Shown here piece after piece: positions 35,022 to 44,825 of a stretch of DNA of 64,000 nt (positions are counted from its first letter, which is position 1; every line of letters begins with the position of its first letter). The notes below the pieces were generated by a model, which did no database searches, was not told the DNA's origin, and saw only the letters and a program-made list of their open reading frames with translations. The stretch is taken from NCBI RefSeq assembly GCF_009649785.1, contig NZ_WJOK01000014.1, positions 89,613-153,612 on the forward strand. The letters run 5' to 3'. Position numbers and translations under genes: made by a program. Origin of the DNA: Agrobacterium tumefaciens. Lineage in GTDB: Bacteria > Pseudomonadota > Alphaproteobacteria > Rhizobiales > Rhizobiaceae.

Positions 35022-36173
35022 TCAGCTCCAGCCGCCACCATAGGTTCGATAAAAGACGTGCAAGCCAATCCTGCCGACCTTCTTCATGGATTTTCCCCAG
35101 GCGGGACGAACATAGACGGCATGATAGTGAGTCGCCGAGCCCACTTCCGTCAGCCAGATTTTGCCGGCGGTGGTTGCCATGGCCACTTCGCGCGCCATTT
35201 TCCAGTGACGTTCGGAATTCACCCGGTCCTTTATATTGTCGCAGGCGAAGGAGAACTGGCAGCGGTTGCGCCAGTCCTTGTTCTGATAAACCACACCGCA
35301 GATGGTTTTCGGATAAGCGGGGTTGCGTACGCGGTTAAGGATCACCTGTGCCACCGCCGCCTGTCCCTTGACCGATTCACCGCGCGCCTCGAAATAGATG
35401 CCGGATGCGAGGCATTGCTGTTCGGCTGCGGAAAACACGGCAGCGGGCAGCGGCGTTGCCGCCCATGCGTGATCGTCCGCGCCGATCAACGGCACGAAGC
35501 GGCCGGCCTCCGGCTTTTTCAGAATGGCGTCGAACGGCGATTCACGGGCGAAATCCGGTTCGGCCGGCGCGTAAGCCGTGGCGAGAATATCGGGAGTCCT
35601 GTTGGTGACGAGTTCCGCCAGCATCGGAGAGACGCTTTTGTCCGCCTTCTTTTCATCACGGCGGAAATAGAAGGAGGCAAGTTTGACGTCGCTGCCGCGT
35701 TTCGGTTTCACAAAAGCCGTGCGGTCCTTGCGCTTCAGCGGCTCTATATCCAGCATGCTGGTGCGTTCCAGCACGGAACCGGCGGTGAAGGCCTTTGGCG
35801 GCTGCATGATTTCGGTTGCGACGATGCGACCCTTCTTGGCGGCACGGTTGACGCGCTCGCTGTCGGGTGTCGTCTCGTCACCCTTCTTGTTGGTAACGAA
35901 AGCCACCTTGCGGCCATCGGGCAGGGTCATGCCGCTGCCATGCAACGCCGCCTCCCCTTCCGCATCGTTAAAGGTGAGCGAGGCATTATGGACAGAGCCT
36001 GCCGGAGACGCGGTCAGCACCATGCGCCATTGCTCGCCGCCATTGTCCAGCCCTGCCAGCAGGGAGGCCAAATCCGCGCGTGCGGCAATGGAAGGAAAGA
36101 CGAGCCAGGCAGCTAGGCCGAAGACAATGGGTGAGGTCCATGCCTGAAGGGACGCAAAGGACCGACGACGCAT
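35022..36173 (-). CDS. SleB-family cell wall hydrolase
   Basis: A 383-residue protein with an N-terminal signal or anchor region (SPIVFGLAAWLVFPSIAARA) and a long low-complexity middle. The C-terminal Hydrolase_2 (SleB) domain at ~255-383 has ASGIYFEARGES, the conserved AQVILNRVRNPAYP, CQFSFACD and THYHAVYVRPAW. This domain is a peptidoglycan lytic transglycosylase or amidase-type hydrolase. The ATG at 36173 is preceded by AAAGAG. It stands alone between the atp operon and kup. Confidence 0.85.
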   Translation of the reverse strand: MRRRSFASLQAWTSPIVFGLAAWLVFPSIAARADLASLLAGLDNGGEQWRMVLTASPAGSVHNASLTFNDAEGEAALHGSGMTLPDGRKVAFVTNKKGDETTPDSERVNRAAKKGRIVATEIMQPPKAFTAGSVLERTSMLDIEPLKRKDRTAFVKPKRGSDVKLASFYFRRDEKKADKSVSPMLAELVTNRTPDILATAYAPAEPDFARESPFDAILKKPEAGRFVPLIGADDHAWAATPLPAAVFSAAEQQCLASGIYFEARGESVKGQAAVAQVILNRVRNPAYPKTICGVVYQNKDWRNRCQFSFACDNIKDRVNSERHWKMAREVAMATTAGKIWLTEVGSATHYHAVYVRPAWGKSMKKVGRIGLHVFYRTYGGGWS

Positions 36174-36264
36174 TACTCTTTTCGAACGCAAAACCAGCAC
36201 TCCGAACACCAGGAACCATATTTGTTACAGGTGTTCGAGAATCTCTTATTAACCTTGATGCTTG

Positions 36265-36298
36265 GTTAACGCCGCGCGCGGGCGCGGCTTCACGTTAA
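36265..36298 (-). terminator. Possible terminator after kup
   Basis: A GCCGCG-CGCGGG-CGCGGC hairpin flanked by GTTAAC and GTTAA lies about 30 bases past the kup stop. The stem is very strong but no T-run follows, so intrinsic termination is uncertain. Confidence 0.35.
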
Positions 36299-36319
36299 TG
36301 TGTAACCACCTTCTAATAA

Positions 36320-38239
36320 TCAGACGACGACGTGAGACCCGAGTTCCACCACGCGGTTGGCCGGAAGGCGGAAGTAGTCCGAGGGATCGGCGGCCGTTTC
36401 GGCAAGCGCGATGAACAGTCGGTTCTGCCAGCCGGGCATGCCCGATTTCGGATCCGGCACCAGCTTGCGGCGACCGAGATAAAACGAGGTGGACATGATG
36501 TCGAACTTGTAACCCGTGCGCCTGAGGTAACCGAGCGCCTGGGTGACGTTCTGCGTTTCCATGAAGCCGAAATGCAGTTCGACCACGGCAAAACGATCGC
36601 TCAGCTTCGTCAGTGTGTAACGATTTTCGGGGCGGACGCGCGGCTGGTCTTCCGTGCGGATCGTCAAAATCACGTTCTTGTCGTGCAGGACGTGGTTGTG
36701 CTTGAGATTGTGCAGCAATGCAGCGGGTGCGGCATCCGGATCGCCAGTCAGGAAAATCGCTGTGCCGGGCACGCGCACCGGCGCATGGGCGCTTTCCTTT
36801 TCCACCGAAGCCACGAAAGCCTTCAGCGGCACATCGCTGCGGCGGGTTTTGGCGAAAAGGATTTTCGAGCCGCGCTGCCAGGTGGTCATGATGATGGTGA
36901 AAGCGATTGCCAGCAACACCGGCACATAGCCGCCATCATGTATCTTGAGCAGGTTTGCACCGAGGAAAATCAGTTCCAGCAGCAGAAGCGGCGCCAGCAC
37001 GCCAATCGCCAGCCAGATGGACCACTGCCAGCGCTTGCGAACGAATTCGAAGAACATCATGCTGGTGACGACCATCGCGCCGGTAACGGAAATGCCGTAG
37101 GCGGTGGCCAGTGCATCCGAACTTTTGAAGGTGAGCACCAGTGCGACGACGCCGAACAGCAGGATGGTGTTGACGGCAGGAAGATAGATCTGCCCGGTAT
37201 TGGTTTCCGAAGTGAAGAGGATTTCCATGCGCGGCAGATAGCCGAGATGGATCGCCTGACGCACGAGCGAGAACGCGCCTGTTATAACCGCCTGGCTGGC
37301 GATGATGGTGGCGGCGGTCGCCAGAATGACGGCCGGCAGGATCGCCCATTGCGGGAACATCAGATAAAACGGATTGGACATCGCCGCCGGGTCCTTGAGA
37401 ACCAGCGCGCCCTGACCGAGATAATTCAGCGTCAGTGCCGGGAAAACCAGACAGAACCATGCCCACTGGATGGGACGGCGGCCGAAATGGCCGAGATCGG
37501 CATAAAGCGCTTCAGCACCGGTGATCGTCAGGAAAACCGCGCCCAGCACGACGATGCCATAAAAGCCTTCATTGGCGAGAAACTCGACCGCATGCCAGGG
37601 GTTGAAGGCATAGAGAATGCCGAAATCATCGGCGATGTGAATGAGGCCGGCTACACCCATGACCAGGAACCAGACAGCGGTGATCGGTCCGAAGAATTTC
37701 GCCACCGTTCCCGTACCGTGCGATTGGATCGCGAATAGACCGATGAGAATGCAGACGGAGATCGGAATAATAAAGTCGTCCATGGCCGGAGTGACGAGCT
37801 TCAGACCCTCCACCGCCGAAAGCACTGATAGCGCCGGCGTGATCATGGCATCGCCCAGGAACAGGGCTGCGCCGATGAGGCCGAGCACGATGAGAACGCT
37901 GCGGTGAGTGCCCGCCGTCTTCATCAACAGCGCCAGAAGCGAGAGTGTGCCGCCCTCGCCGTCATTGTCGGCGCGCAGCAGAAGCGTGATATATTTGAAC
38001 GTCACGATGATCGTCAGAGACCAGATCATCAGGGATGTCAGGCCGATGACTTCTTCTCTCGTCACGCCATCATAGGCGATCGGCTTTAGCGCTTCGCGGA
38101 AGGCATAGAGCGGGCTGGTGCCGATATCGCCGTAGACGACGCCGATAGAACCAAGGATCGCGGCATAAAGCCCCTTGTTCTGATGCTTGTCATCCGAATC
38201 CGGCTTCTCGGTAAAGTCCTTGTCTGCGATTTGAGACAT
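36320..38239 (-). CDS. kup: Kup family potassium transporter
   Basis: A 639-residue low-affinity K+/H+ symporter of the Kup/HAK family. The N-terminus has the signature [22 protein letters not shown] (~32-53), followed by about twelve hydrophobic segments, then a C-terminal cytoplasmic domain (~470-639) with the conserved [16 protein letters not shown] segment. It lies 15 bases after corA on the same strand, so the two cation transporters form an operon. Confidence 0.94.
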   Translation of the reverse strand: MSQIADKDFTEKPDSDDKHQNKGLYAAILGSIGVVYGDIGTSPLYAFREALKPIAYDGVTREEVIGLTSLMIWSLTIIVTFKYITLLLRADNDGEGGTLSLLALLMKTAGTHRSVLIVLGLIGAALFLGDAMITPALSVLSAVEGLKLVTPAMDDFIIPISVCILIGLFAIQSHGTGTVAKFFGPITAVWFLVMGVAGLIHIADDFGILYAFNPWHAVEFLANEGFYGIVVLGAVFLTITGAEALYADLGHFGRRPIQWAWFCLVFPALTLNYLGQGALVLKDPAAMSNPFYLMFPQWAILPAVILATAATIIASQAVITGAFSLVRQAIHLGYLPRMEILFTSETNTGQIYLPAVNTILLFGVVALVLTFKSSDALATAYGISVTGAMVVTSMMFFEFVRKRWQWSIWLAIGVLAPLLLLELIFLGANLLKIHDGGYVPVLLAIAFTIIMTTWQRGSKILFAKTRRSDVPLKAFVASVEKESAHAPVRVPGTAIFLTGDPDAAPAALLHNLKHNHVLHDKNVILTIRTEDQPRVRPENRYTLTKLSDRFAVVELHFGFMETQNVTQALGYLRRTGYKFDIMSTSFYLGRRKLVPDPKSGMPGWQNRLFIALAETAADPSDYFRLPANRVVELGSHVVV

Positions 38240-38254
38240 GATGATCCTGGCTCC

Positions 38255-39283
38255 TTAGAGCCAGCCCTTCCAACGGAAAAAGAGAAACGGGATGATTGCC
38301 GACATCAGCATGACGACGAGCGCGAGTGGATAGCCAAACGTCCAGTTCAACTCCGGCATGAGCTGAAAGTTCATTCCGTAAACCGACGCCACCAGAGTGG
38401 GCGGCAGGAACACGACCGACGCGATCGAGAAGATCTTGATGATGCCGTTCTGCTCGATGTTGATGATGCCGAGAGAAGCGTCCAGCAGGAATGTCAGATT
38501 GCCGGAAACGAAGGAGGCATGTTCGCTCAACGACTGGATATCCCGACCGATCGATTTGCTCTGTTCCCTCGCTTCCTTGTCCTGCTGGACCTGCCCACTT
38601 GTGGACAGGAAAGTCTGCAGGCGTGCAAGGGAAGCAAGGCTGTCGCGAACCTTGGAGATCAGCCGGTGATAGGCGGCAATGTTCGTCAGTCGGTCTTCCA
38701 GATAACGCGGCGCCTTGCGCTTGCTGCGCGCCTGGCTGCCGAGAAGATCGGCGGCGAGATTGTCGATGCCTGCCACCGAGTTTTCGAGAATTTCCGCCGT
38801 GCGATCGACGATGGTTTCCAGCAGTTTCAGCAACAGCGCGGTGCCGCTGCGCATCTCGTGCGGCACGCGGGTGATGGCGGCGGTGAAGAGGTGGAATGAT
38901 TTCGGCTCGGCATAACGGATCGTCACAAGGCGCTTGCCGGCAAGAATGAAGGCGACATCGGTCAGGCGTGGACCGTCGGAATCTGCCTTCCAAACCAGAG
39001 AGGCGGTCATGAAGACGTTGCCATCTTCCATGTAAAGGCGGCTGGAAGGTTCGATATCCTTCAAATCCTCGCGGGTGGGCAGCTCAAGCCCCAGCAGTTT
39101 TTCAACATACTGCTCTTCCGTTCTCGTCGGATTGATAAGGTCGATCCAGACGATATCGTCGGGAATCTGTTCACGGCCGTCGTCTGGCGACAGGCTGATC
39201 GCCTCGCAGTTGGCGCGATAGGCTTTTATCAATCCGTTTCTCCGGTCCGCATCGCTGGCTTCAGCCGCAATGCTGCTTAACAT
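38255..39283 (-). CDS. corA: CorA family magnesium transporter
   Basis: A 342-residue Mg2+ channel. A large cytoplasmic N-terminal domain carries the DLINPTRTEE element and long helices, and two C-terminal membrane helices hold the YGMN pore signature in VASVYGMNFQLMPEL. The short intracellular tail is FFRWKGWL. First gene of a two-gene operon with kup. Confidence 0.9.
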   Translation of the reverse strand: MLSSIAAEASDADRRNGLIKAYRANCEAISLSPDDGREQIPDDIVWIDLINPTRTEEQYVEKLLGLELPTREDLKDIEPSSRLYMEDGNVFMTASLVWKADSDGPRLTDVAFILAGKRLVTIRYAEPKSFHLFTAAITRVPHEMRSGTALLLKLLETIVDRTAEILENSVAGIDNLAADLLGSQARSKRKAPRYLEDRLTNIAAYHRLISKVRDSLASLARLQTFLSTSGQVQQDKEAREQSKSIGRDIQSLSEHASFVSGNLTFLLDASLGIINIEQNGIIKIFSIASVVFLPPTLVASVYGMNFQLMPELNWTFGYPLALVVMLMSAIIPFLFFRWKGWL

Positions 39284-39570
39284 ATCCTGTTCAAGGTCGG
39301 CAAACCTTTGGACGACACTTCAGGGAACACCGGAACGAGCGGGATTTTCACATCCCGCCGGACTGACGGACCAAGAACCAAACGGCGCAGGGCTATGCTC
39401 CCAAAGCGAGACCCAATCAAGCAATATTTTCTCGCGACAGCATTGCAGGCGATGCATCTCTGGCGTTCAAATGCATCGGCCTTTCCCGAAGCCACCAGTT
39501 AACATATTGTTTTTAAAATATATCCAGGCAGGGCGACCGCCCGGCCTTTTTTTCTTCCGCAACCGGTACG

Positions 39571-40722
39571 TTATTCGAAAACGATTTTCGGGGCGGCTTT
39601 TCTTTCGCCCGCACCGATGCGGGCCCAGACTTTTTCCGCAATATCGCGGTAGATGGCGGCCTGCGGACCATCCGGCTCGGCGGCAACCACCGGCGTTCCG
39701 GCATCAGACATTTCACGGATGGAAATGGTGAGCGGCACTTCGCCGAGGAACGGCACGCCAATCCGCTCAGCCTCTGCCTTGGCACCGCCATGGCCGAAAA
39801 TATCATAACGCGCGCCGGTATCCGGTGCGATGAAGTAGCTCATATTCTCGACGACGCCGAGCAGCGGCACTTCCACCTTGCGGAACATGGTGATGCCCTT
39901 GCGCGCGTCGATCAGCGCCAGATCCTGCGGCGTGGAGACGATGACGGCGCCGGCGAGCGGCACCTGCTGGGCGATGGTGAGTTGCGCGTCGCCGGTGCCA
40001 GGCGGCATGTCGAGCACCAGCACATCGAGTTCACCCCAGGCGACTTCACGCAACATCTGCATCAATGCGGACTGAACCATCGGCCCGCGCCAGATCATCG
40101 CCGCTTCCTCATCCACCAGAAATCCCATGGACATGACCTTCAGTCCGTAATTTTCCATGGGGATGATGATGCGGTCTTCCTGCTGCTGCGGGCGTCCTGA
40201 AATCTTCAGCAGTCGTGGCAGCGAGGGGCCGTAAATGTCGGCGTCGAGCATGCCAACCTTGAGGCCCAGCGCCTGCAGGCCCAGCGCCAGGTTGACGGCG
40301 GTCGTGGACTTGCCGACCCCGCCCTTGCCCGAGGCAACGGCGATAATCGCGCCGACGCCGGGAACGCCGACCTTCGACGAGCCGGGTTGCGCGGGCGGGC
40401 GGCCGGTCGCAGCCGCAGGGCGCGCGGGTGCTGGTGCCGGGCGCGCCGGTGCGGGTTGTTGTGTGCCGGGTTTGCGATCCGCCGTCAGCGCGACGACGGC
40501 ACCGGCGATACCCGGAACGCCCTTGGCGGCCTGTTCAGCCGAAAGCCTCAACGGCTCCATGTCGGCTGCCCTGTCGGCCGGGACGGTAATAGAGAAATAG
40601 GCTTTCGCGTCGGCGATGAAGATTTCCGAGACCATGCCAAGCGCCACAATGCTTTTGCCGCTGCCCGGATAGATGACTGCCTCCAAAGCCTTTTCGACCT
40701 GGTGCTTGCTGACCTCTGCCAT
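39571..40722 (-). CDS. Mrp/NBP35-family Fe-S carrier ATPase (ApbC)
   Basis: A 383-residue P-loop ATPase that carries and delivers Fe-S clusters. It has an N-terminal MIP18-like domain (~1-90), a Pro/Ala-rich linker, then the deviant Walker A SGKGGVGKSTTAVNLAL (~133), MLDADIYGPS, the DMPPGTGDAQLT segment, and a late MSYFIAPDTG. The usual CxxC pair is not obvious in this copy. Stands alone. Confidence 0.9.
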   Translation of the reverse strand: MAEVSKHQVEKALEAVIYPGSGKSIVALGMVSEIFIADAKAYFSITVPADRAADMEPLRLSAEQAAKGVPGIAGAVVALTADRKPGTQQPAPARPAPAPARPAAATGRPPAQPGSSKVGVPGVGAIIAVASGKGGVGKSTTAVNLALGLQALGLKVGMLDADIYGPSLPRLLKISGRPQQQEDRIIIPMENYGLKVMSMGFLVDEEAAMIWRGPMVQSALMQMLREVAWGELDVLVLDMPPGTGDAQLTIAQQVPLAGAVIVSTPQDLALIDARKGITMFRKVEVPLLGVVENMSYFIAPDTGARYDIFGHGGAKAEAERIGVPFLGEVPLTISIREMSDAGTPVVAAEPDGPQAAIYRDIAEKVWARIGAGERKAAPKIVFE

Positions 40723-40849
40723 ATGTTTACTCCGCTACATCATCCCGCCGGATATGGGCTGCATTCCGCGCCATCCATAGACAAACGCGGCCCGTTCGCC
40801 AATGCCAAACCGCAAACAGCGGATCACCGCGACGGTTTATTCGCAGACT

Positions 40850-42073
40850 TCAGATTTCGTCGTCCATATCAAGCGTTTCCGGATCGAAAACCCGACCATC
40901 GAAAAAACAGTCGGGGCCGAGGACAAGACCCGAGCGTGACGCCCCGACATGGACCGGCTCCCGCAACGTGCCTTCCAGCTTCAGGTTCGCGCCCGGCACC
41001 GGCACGAAAAGCGGCTTCATCGCCTTGCGGAAGATATCCGGCCGATAGGCATTGCGTGCGGCCTCCACCACGGCTGCATCGAACCGGCGATCGGGGGGAA
41101 CCTCGCCCCAGCGCAACATCTGGCTGAAGAACCACAGCGCCTGGCTTTGCCAGGGGAAATTGGCGGCCTTGGCGCTTGTTACGAAAAACTCCTGAAAACG
41201 CTGCATGTCCCTTTGCGAAGTGGAAATATAGCCTGTCAGCGCCGGAAGCAGGAATTCGCCGTTCTCGTCAATATAATGGGGGGCGGCAAGAATGCCGGTA
41301 AGTTCCTCGATATTGGCGGAGTTGGCGCACCATTCGCCGGCGCGATAAAGCGAACGCAGCAAGCCTTCCAGCACAGTGGCGTTCTCTTCCGCCCAGGGCC
41401 GCTTCACGGCCAGTATCTTTTCAGGCGCATTGTGCCAGATCAGCGCTCCCGTGGTGACGATCCGCCCGCCGCCACCCAGCACCACAGCGCTGCCCGCCGG
41501 TTCGGCGGTACAGAGCGCATCGACCTTGCCGCTTTCCAAAAGTGCCGGCATAGCCTTCGGCAGGGCTTCGACGATTTCCATGTCGCGGCCGAGCAGCACA
41601 CCGCAGCTTCCGAGCAGATAACGCAACGCATAAAACGGCGTGGACACGATATCCTCGATCGCAAAGACCGGCGGTTTTTCACCCGCCGCCCGGCGCGCGG
41701 AACAGACACGGGCCATCGCCCGCCCGAACGCGGCCGGGTCCGGCAGCTTCATGCCCTCCCGGTAAAGCTCGTCGAAAAATCCGTGCGAAACGGTCGTTGC
41801 CGATCCGCCAAGGGAAAGAGTGAAGACGCCGACAATATCGGCCGGCAGGTCATCGAGGCCAACCGCGGAACCGACAGGAACCGCGGCGGGCAAATGGGCG
41901 ATCTGAACCTCGTCCTCGCCAAGTGCTGCAAGCACGGCGCGCGCGGATTGTTTTCGGATGAGTTCCAGTTCGACGCCTTCGTCGGCAGCAAAGCCTTTTT
42001 CGGCAGCGGCTATCAGTACGGCGCAATCGACAGTCGGAGAAAACCCCGCTTTTATCCTATGCCGTTCCGGCAA
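40850..42073 (-). CDS. NrtA/CmpA-like binding-fold protein without signal peptide
   Basis: A 407-residue periplasmic-binding-fold protein of the nitrate-binding NrtA/NasS class. It begins MPERHRIKAGFSPTVDCAVLIAAAEKGF with no hydrophobic leader. The start is TTG at 42073: AAGGAGA lies 6-7 bases upstream, while the GTG 19 codons earlier has nothing suitable. Without export it resembles the cytoplasmic nitrate sensor NasS rather than a transporter subunit, but no NasT antiterminator or ABC components are adjacent. Downstream of a LuxR gene (78-base gap). Confidence 0.7.
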   Translation of the reverse strand: MPERHRIKAGFSPTVDCAVLIAAAEKGFAADEGVELELIRKQSARAVLAALGEDEVQIAHLPAAVPVGSAVGLDDLPADIVGVFTLSLGGSATTVSHGFFDELYREGMKLPDPAAFGRAMARVCSARRAAGEKPPVFAIEDIVSTPFYALRYLLGSCGVLLGRDMEIVEALPKAMPALLESGKVDALCTAEPAGSAVVLGGGGRIVTTGALIWHNAPEKILAVKRPWAEENATVLEGLLRSLYRAGEWCANSANIEELTGILAAPHYIDENGEFLLPALTGYISTSQRDMQRFQEFFVTSAKAANFPWQSQALWFFSQMLRWGEVPPDRRFDAAVVEAARNAYRPDIFRKAMKPLFVPVPGANLKLEGTLREPVHVGASRSGLVLGPDCFFDGRVFDPETLDMDDEI

Positions 42074-42151
42074 ACGATTTCTCCTTCCCGGTGATTCGAA
42101 AGAAGGATCGCCCAGGAACCCATTTATCACAATGATAAATTTGCGGTTTCG

Positions 42152-42892
42152 CTATTTAATCAGACCGACCCGGAGCGCCTTTGCGACGGCTTGGGTGCGG
42201 TTGACCGTATCGAGTTTTTTCGTCGCACGGTTCAGGTAGTGATTGATGGTATGTTCCGAGAGCATCATGATTTCAGCGATCTCGGCGCTGGTCTTGCCGG
42301 CGGCCGTCCAGTTCAGACAATCTATCTCGCGCTCGTTCAATGTCTCGGGAACCCGCAGGTCAAGGCGGCGGATTTCAGATAGCCGGGCAAAGATGTGGCT
42401 GGAAATGTAAAAAAGTTCCGCTAGCTGGCTGGTGGGCAAACTCGTTTTGTTACCGGAAAAAGACACCGCTCCCCGCATCGTGGTGATGTCGTGAACGGGA
42501 AACCACACCGAATTGATCATATCGAACCGCTCAAAAAGTCCGATGACCGGTTTCTTCGGCGCGTTTTCGTCGCCGCTGACCAGAAAATCCAGGGAGACGG
42601 AAAAGGGAGTGGTCGATTTTTTCAACTGCGCCATAACCCGGCTTCTCTGCAGCAGGCCCTCTTCGTCATAACGCTGCAAAAGCTCGGCCGGCCAGCTGGT
42701 GATGATGGTGCATTGCGACAATTCGCTCGCCATTTCGGCCGACAGGTCAAGCACCATGAAGGCCTTGAATCCCCAGGCTTCCGTCAGCCGTTTCAAAAAC
42801 CGGAATATATCAAATTGCGTGTTGAGACCGGCGATCTCGCGAACGCAATCAACACCAATCGACTGAACGGCGGCCGTCTCTGTTTTCTGCAT
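42152..42892 (-). CDS. LuxR-type regulator (solo)
   Basis: A 246-residue regulator with an N-terminal autoinducer-binding-like domain (~25-165) and a C-terminal LuxR helix-turn-helix (LNEREIDCLNWTAAGKTSAEIAEIM). In the ligand pocket Tyr75 aligns with TraR Y61, but the positions of TraR W57, D70, P71 and W85 are L71, S84, R85 and V99 or S98, so acyl-homoserine lactone binding is doubtful. The ATG at 42892 is used; a TTG lies five codons upstream. No luxI is present. Confidence 0.85.
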   Translation of the reverse strand: MQKTETAAVQSIGVDCVREIAGLNTQFDIFRFLKRLTEAWGFKAFMVLDLSAEMASELSQCTIITSWPAELLQRYDEEGLLQRSRVMAQLKKSTTPFSVSLDFLVSGDENAPKKPVIGLFERFDMINSVWFPVHDITTMRGAVSFSGNKTSLPTSQLAELFYISSHIFARLSEIRRLDLRVPETLNEREIDCLNWTAAGKTSAEIAEIMMLSEHTINHYLNRATKKLDTVNRTQAVAKALRVGLIK

Positions 42893-43100
42893 GAAGCGGT
42901 TCTTCAAAAAAGAGAAAATACCGCCGCAAAGGCCTGCCTTCGTGCGGAAATTGCGCGGATGTTACTCGCCAAAATGATTCATGCAAACAAAAGTTGAAAC
43001 TTAATTCCGAATAATCGAAAATAAGATTTCACTTACACGCATCGGCGCGCGATCTGCCGTTTTTGAAGCGGAAACCAACAGCTTCACGCATCCATTTTTC

Positions 43101-43970
43101 TCAACCATTCGCAACCGGAGATAATCTGCAGGCAAGTTCCGCCGAAATTTGATCGGCCGTTTCGCGCACCAGAGGACCCCATTTCCGCAGTTGCTCCACA
43201 TCCACGCGATAGGCTGGGCCGGTGACGGAAATCGCCGCGAGAAAATTGCGCCCCGGCGCCATTACCGGCGCGGCAACGCAGTGGATGCCGATTTCATGCT
43301 CCTGAAGGTCGAAACCGTAGCCATTGCTGCGAATGGCGGCCACATCCTGCGCCAGCATTTGCGGGGTTACGATCGTATTTTGCGTGAAGCGGTGGAAGTC
43401 CAGCTCTGCGGCAAGTGCAGCGAGATCGTCAGGGGAAAGCATTGACAGCGCGGCCTTGCCCACCCCTGTGCAATAGGCGGGTGATGTCTTGCCCACCTGC
43501 GAGTGCATGCGCAAAGTATGCTTGCCCTCCATCTTGTCCAGATAGGTGACTTGCCCGCCGTTCAGAACGGCAAGATGCACGGATTCCTGCGTCGCCTCCT
43601 GCAATGCCGCCAGATGCGGCGCGGCAACGCTGCGCAGATCATTGCTGCTCCAGGCCTTGGCAGCCAATTGCAGCAGCCTCAGACCCACGACATAGGTCTG
43701 GTCGGCGACATGATCGACCAGACCTTCGGCCACGAGATGGGCGAGCTGGCGGTGCACCGTGCCGCGCGGCTGGCCGCAAGCCTCGACAACGTCGGTGAAG
43801 CGCATCGGTTTTTCGGCAAGGGCGATAAGCTCCAGAAGCGAGACGGCCTTACCAAGCGTGCCGGTTACGCTTTCCTTTTTTCGCTCCAAGGCAGGAACCA
43901 CCTCATGCTCGCTGTCATTTGGGTTTTTGTGATCGGGCATGGCAACATCCACCGTCATCTGTCTTGACAT
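43101..43970 (-). CDS. IclR family regulator, divergent from the galactonate operon
   Basis: A 289-residue regulator. The winged helix at ~52-105 (GTLGKAVSLLELIALAEKPMRFTDV) is followed by the IclR effector domain with the conserved AYCTGVGKAALS and HCVAAPV segments. It is divergent from the SDR-dgoK-dgoA-lactonase operon, separated by a short region with a perfect GTTCCA-N5-TGGAAC palindrome. It likely represses that operon and responds to a galactonate pathway intermediate (inferred). Confidence 0.88.
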   Translation of the reverse strand: MSRQMTVDVAMPDHKNPNDSEHEVVPALERKKESVTGTLGKAVSLLELIALAEKPMRFTDVVEACGQPRGTVHRQLAHLVAEGLVDHVADQTYVVGLRLLQLAAKAWSSNDLRSVAAPHLAALQEATQESVHLAVLNGGQVTYLDKMEGKHTLRMHSQVGKTSPAYCTGVGKAALSMLSPDDLAALAAELDFHRFTQNTIVTPQMLAQDVAAIRSNGYGFDLQEHEIGIHCVAAPVMAPGRNFLAAISVTGPAYRVDVEQLRKWGPLVRETADQISAELACRLSPVANG

Positions 43971-44011
43971 AAGCCTGCGGCCAAGAGAATAATTCCACTT
44001 AGTAAAATCTA

Positions 44012-44028
44012 GTTCCAAATAATGGAAC
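44012..44028. promoter_or_regulatory. IclR-type operator candidate
   Basis: GTTCCA-AATAA-TGGAAC, perfect 6-bp arms, lies between the divergent IclR gene and the SDR gene. TTCCA/TGGAA half-sites are common for IclR-family proteins. A further ATTCCA half-site occurs at 43992. The ATG at 44022 falls inside this palindrome, arguing that the SDR starts further down. Confidence 0.7.
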
Positions 44029-44054
44029 AATCAAGCCCCTCACTGGACGAGACG

Positions 44055-44825
44055 ATGCCGATGATGCAAGCCCATTTCCCTGACCTCAAGGACGCGGGCG
44101 TGCTCGTCACCGGCGGCGGCTCCGGCATCGGGGCATCGCTGGTGGAGGCCTTTGCGGCGCAGGGCGCAAGGGTCGCGTTCATCGACATCGCCGAAGAGCC
44201 GAGTGTGGCGCTCGTTGCGCGGCTTGCTCATGCCGCACGCCATCCGGTCCATTTCTTCAAGACCGACCTGCGCGATATTGCGGCGACCCGGCAGAGCGTG
44301 GAGGCGGCGGCAGCTGCAACCGGCGGCATCAAGGTGCTCGTCAACAATGCCGCATGGGACGACCGCCACGACATCGATACCGTCACAGAAGCCTATTGGG
44401 ATGCCAATCAGGCAGTCAATCTCAAGCAGATGTTCTTCACGGTTCAGGCCGCCTTGCCACATCTGCGGCAGGCGCAGGACGCAGCCATCATCAATTTCTC
44501 CTCGATTTCGTTTTTGCTGAACATGGGCGAGCTTCCTTCTTATGCGGCAGCCAAGGCCGGCATCATCGGCCTGACGAAAAGCCTGGCCGGACGGTTGGGG
44601 CCGGAAAATATCCGCGTCAACACGTTGCTGCCGGGCATGATCGTGACGGAACGGCAGAAAGAATTGTGGCTGACGGAAGACAACGTCACCTCGACCACGG
44701 CACGGCAATGTCTCAAGCGCACGCTTGTCGCCGCCGATCTGGTGGGTCCGTGCCTGTTTCTCGCATCATCGGCATCGAGCGCGATCACCGCGCAATCCAT
44801 AATCGTAGACGGAGGCCTGTTATAA
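44055..44825 (+). CDS. Short-chain dehydrogenase, probable sugar dehydrogenase
   Basis: A 256-residue SDR. The N-terminal VTGGGSGIGASL is the NAD(P) motif, NNAAWDD is the NNAG-type motif, and SSISF...YAAAKAG holds the Ser-Tyr-Lys triad. As first gene of a galactonate operon it may oxidise a hexose such as galactose to the lactone; this is inferred from position. The ATG at 44055 follows GGACGAG; an earlier ATG at 44022 lies inside the operator palindrome. The stop overlaps the dgoK start by one base. Confidence 0.82.
   Translation: MPMMQAHFPDLKDAGVLVTGGGSGIGASLVEAFAAQGARVAFIDIAEEPSVALVARLAHAARHPVHFFKTDLRDIAATRQSVEAAAAATGGIKVLVNNAAWDDRHDIDTVTEAYWDANQAVNLKQMFFTVQAALPHLRQAQDAAIINFSSISFLLNMGELPSYAAAKAGIIGLTKSLAGRLGPENIRVNTLLPGMIVTERQKELWLTEDNVTSTTARQCLKRTLVAADLVGPCLFLASSASSAITAQSIIVDGGLL

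Noticed and set aside
35022..35310. tRNA or small RNA gene in the region between atpI and the SleB-type gene
   Set aside because: No cloverleaf or conserved RNA structure was seen; only the operon promoter and inverted repeat.
42073..42130. GTG at 42130 as start of the NrtA-like gene
   Set aside because: The strong AAGGAGA site is placed for the TTG at 42073, and the extra 19 residues are not a signal peptide.
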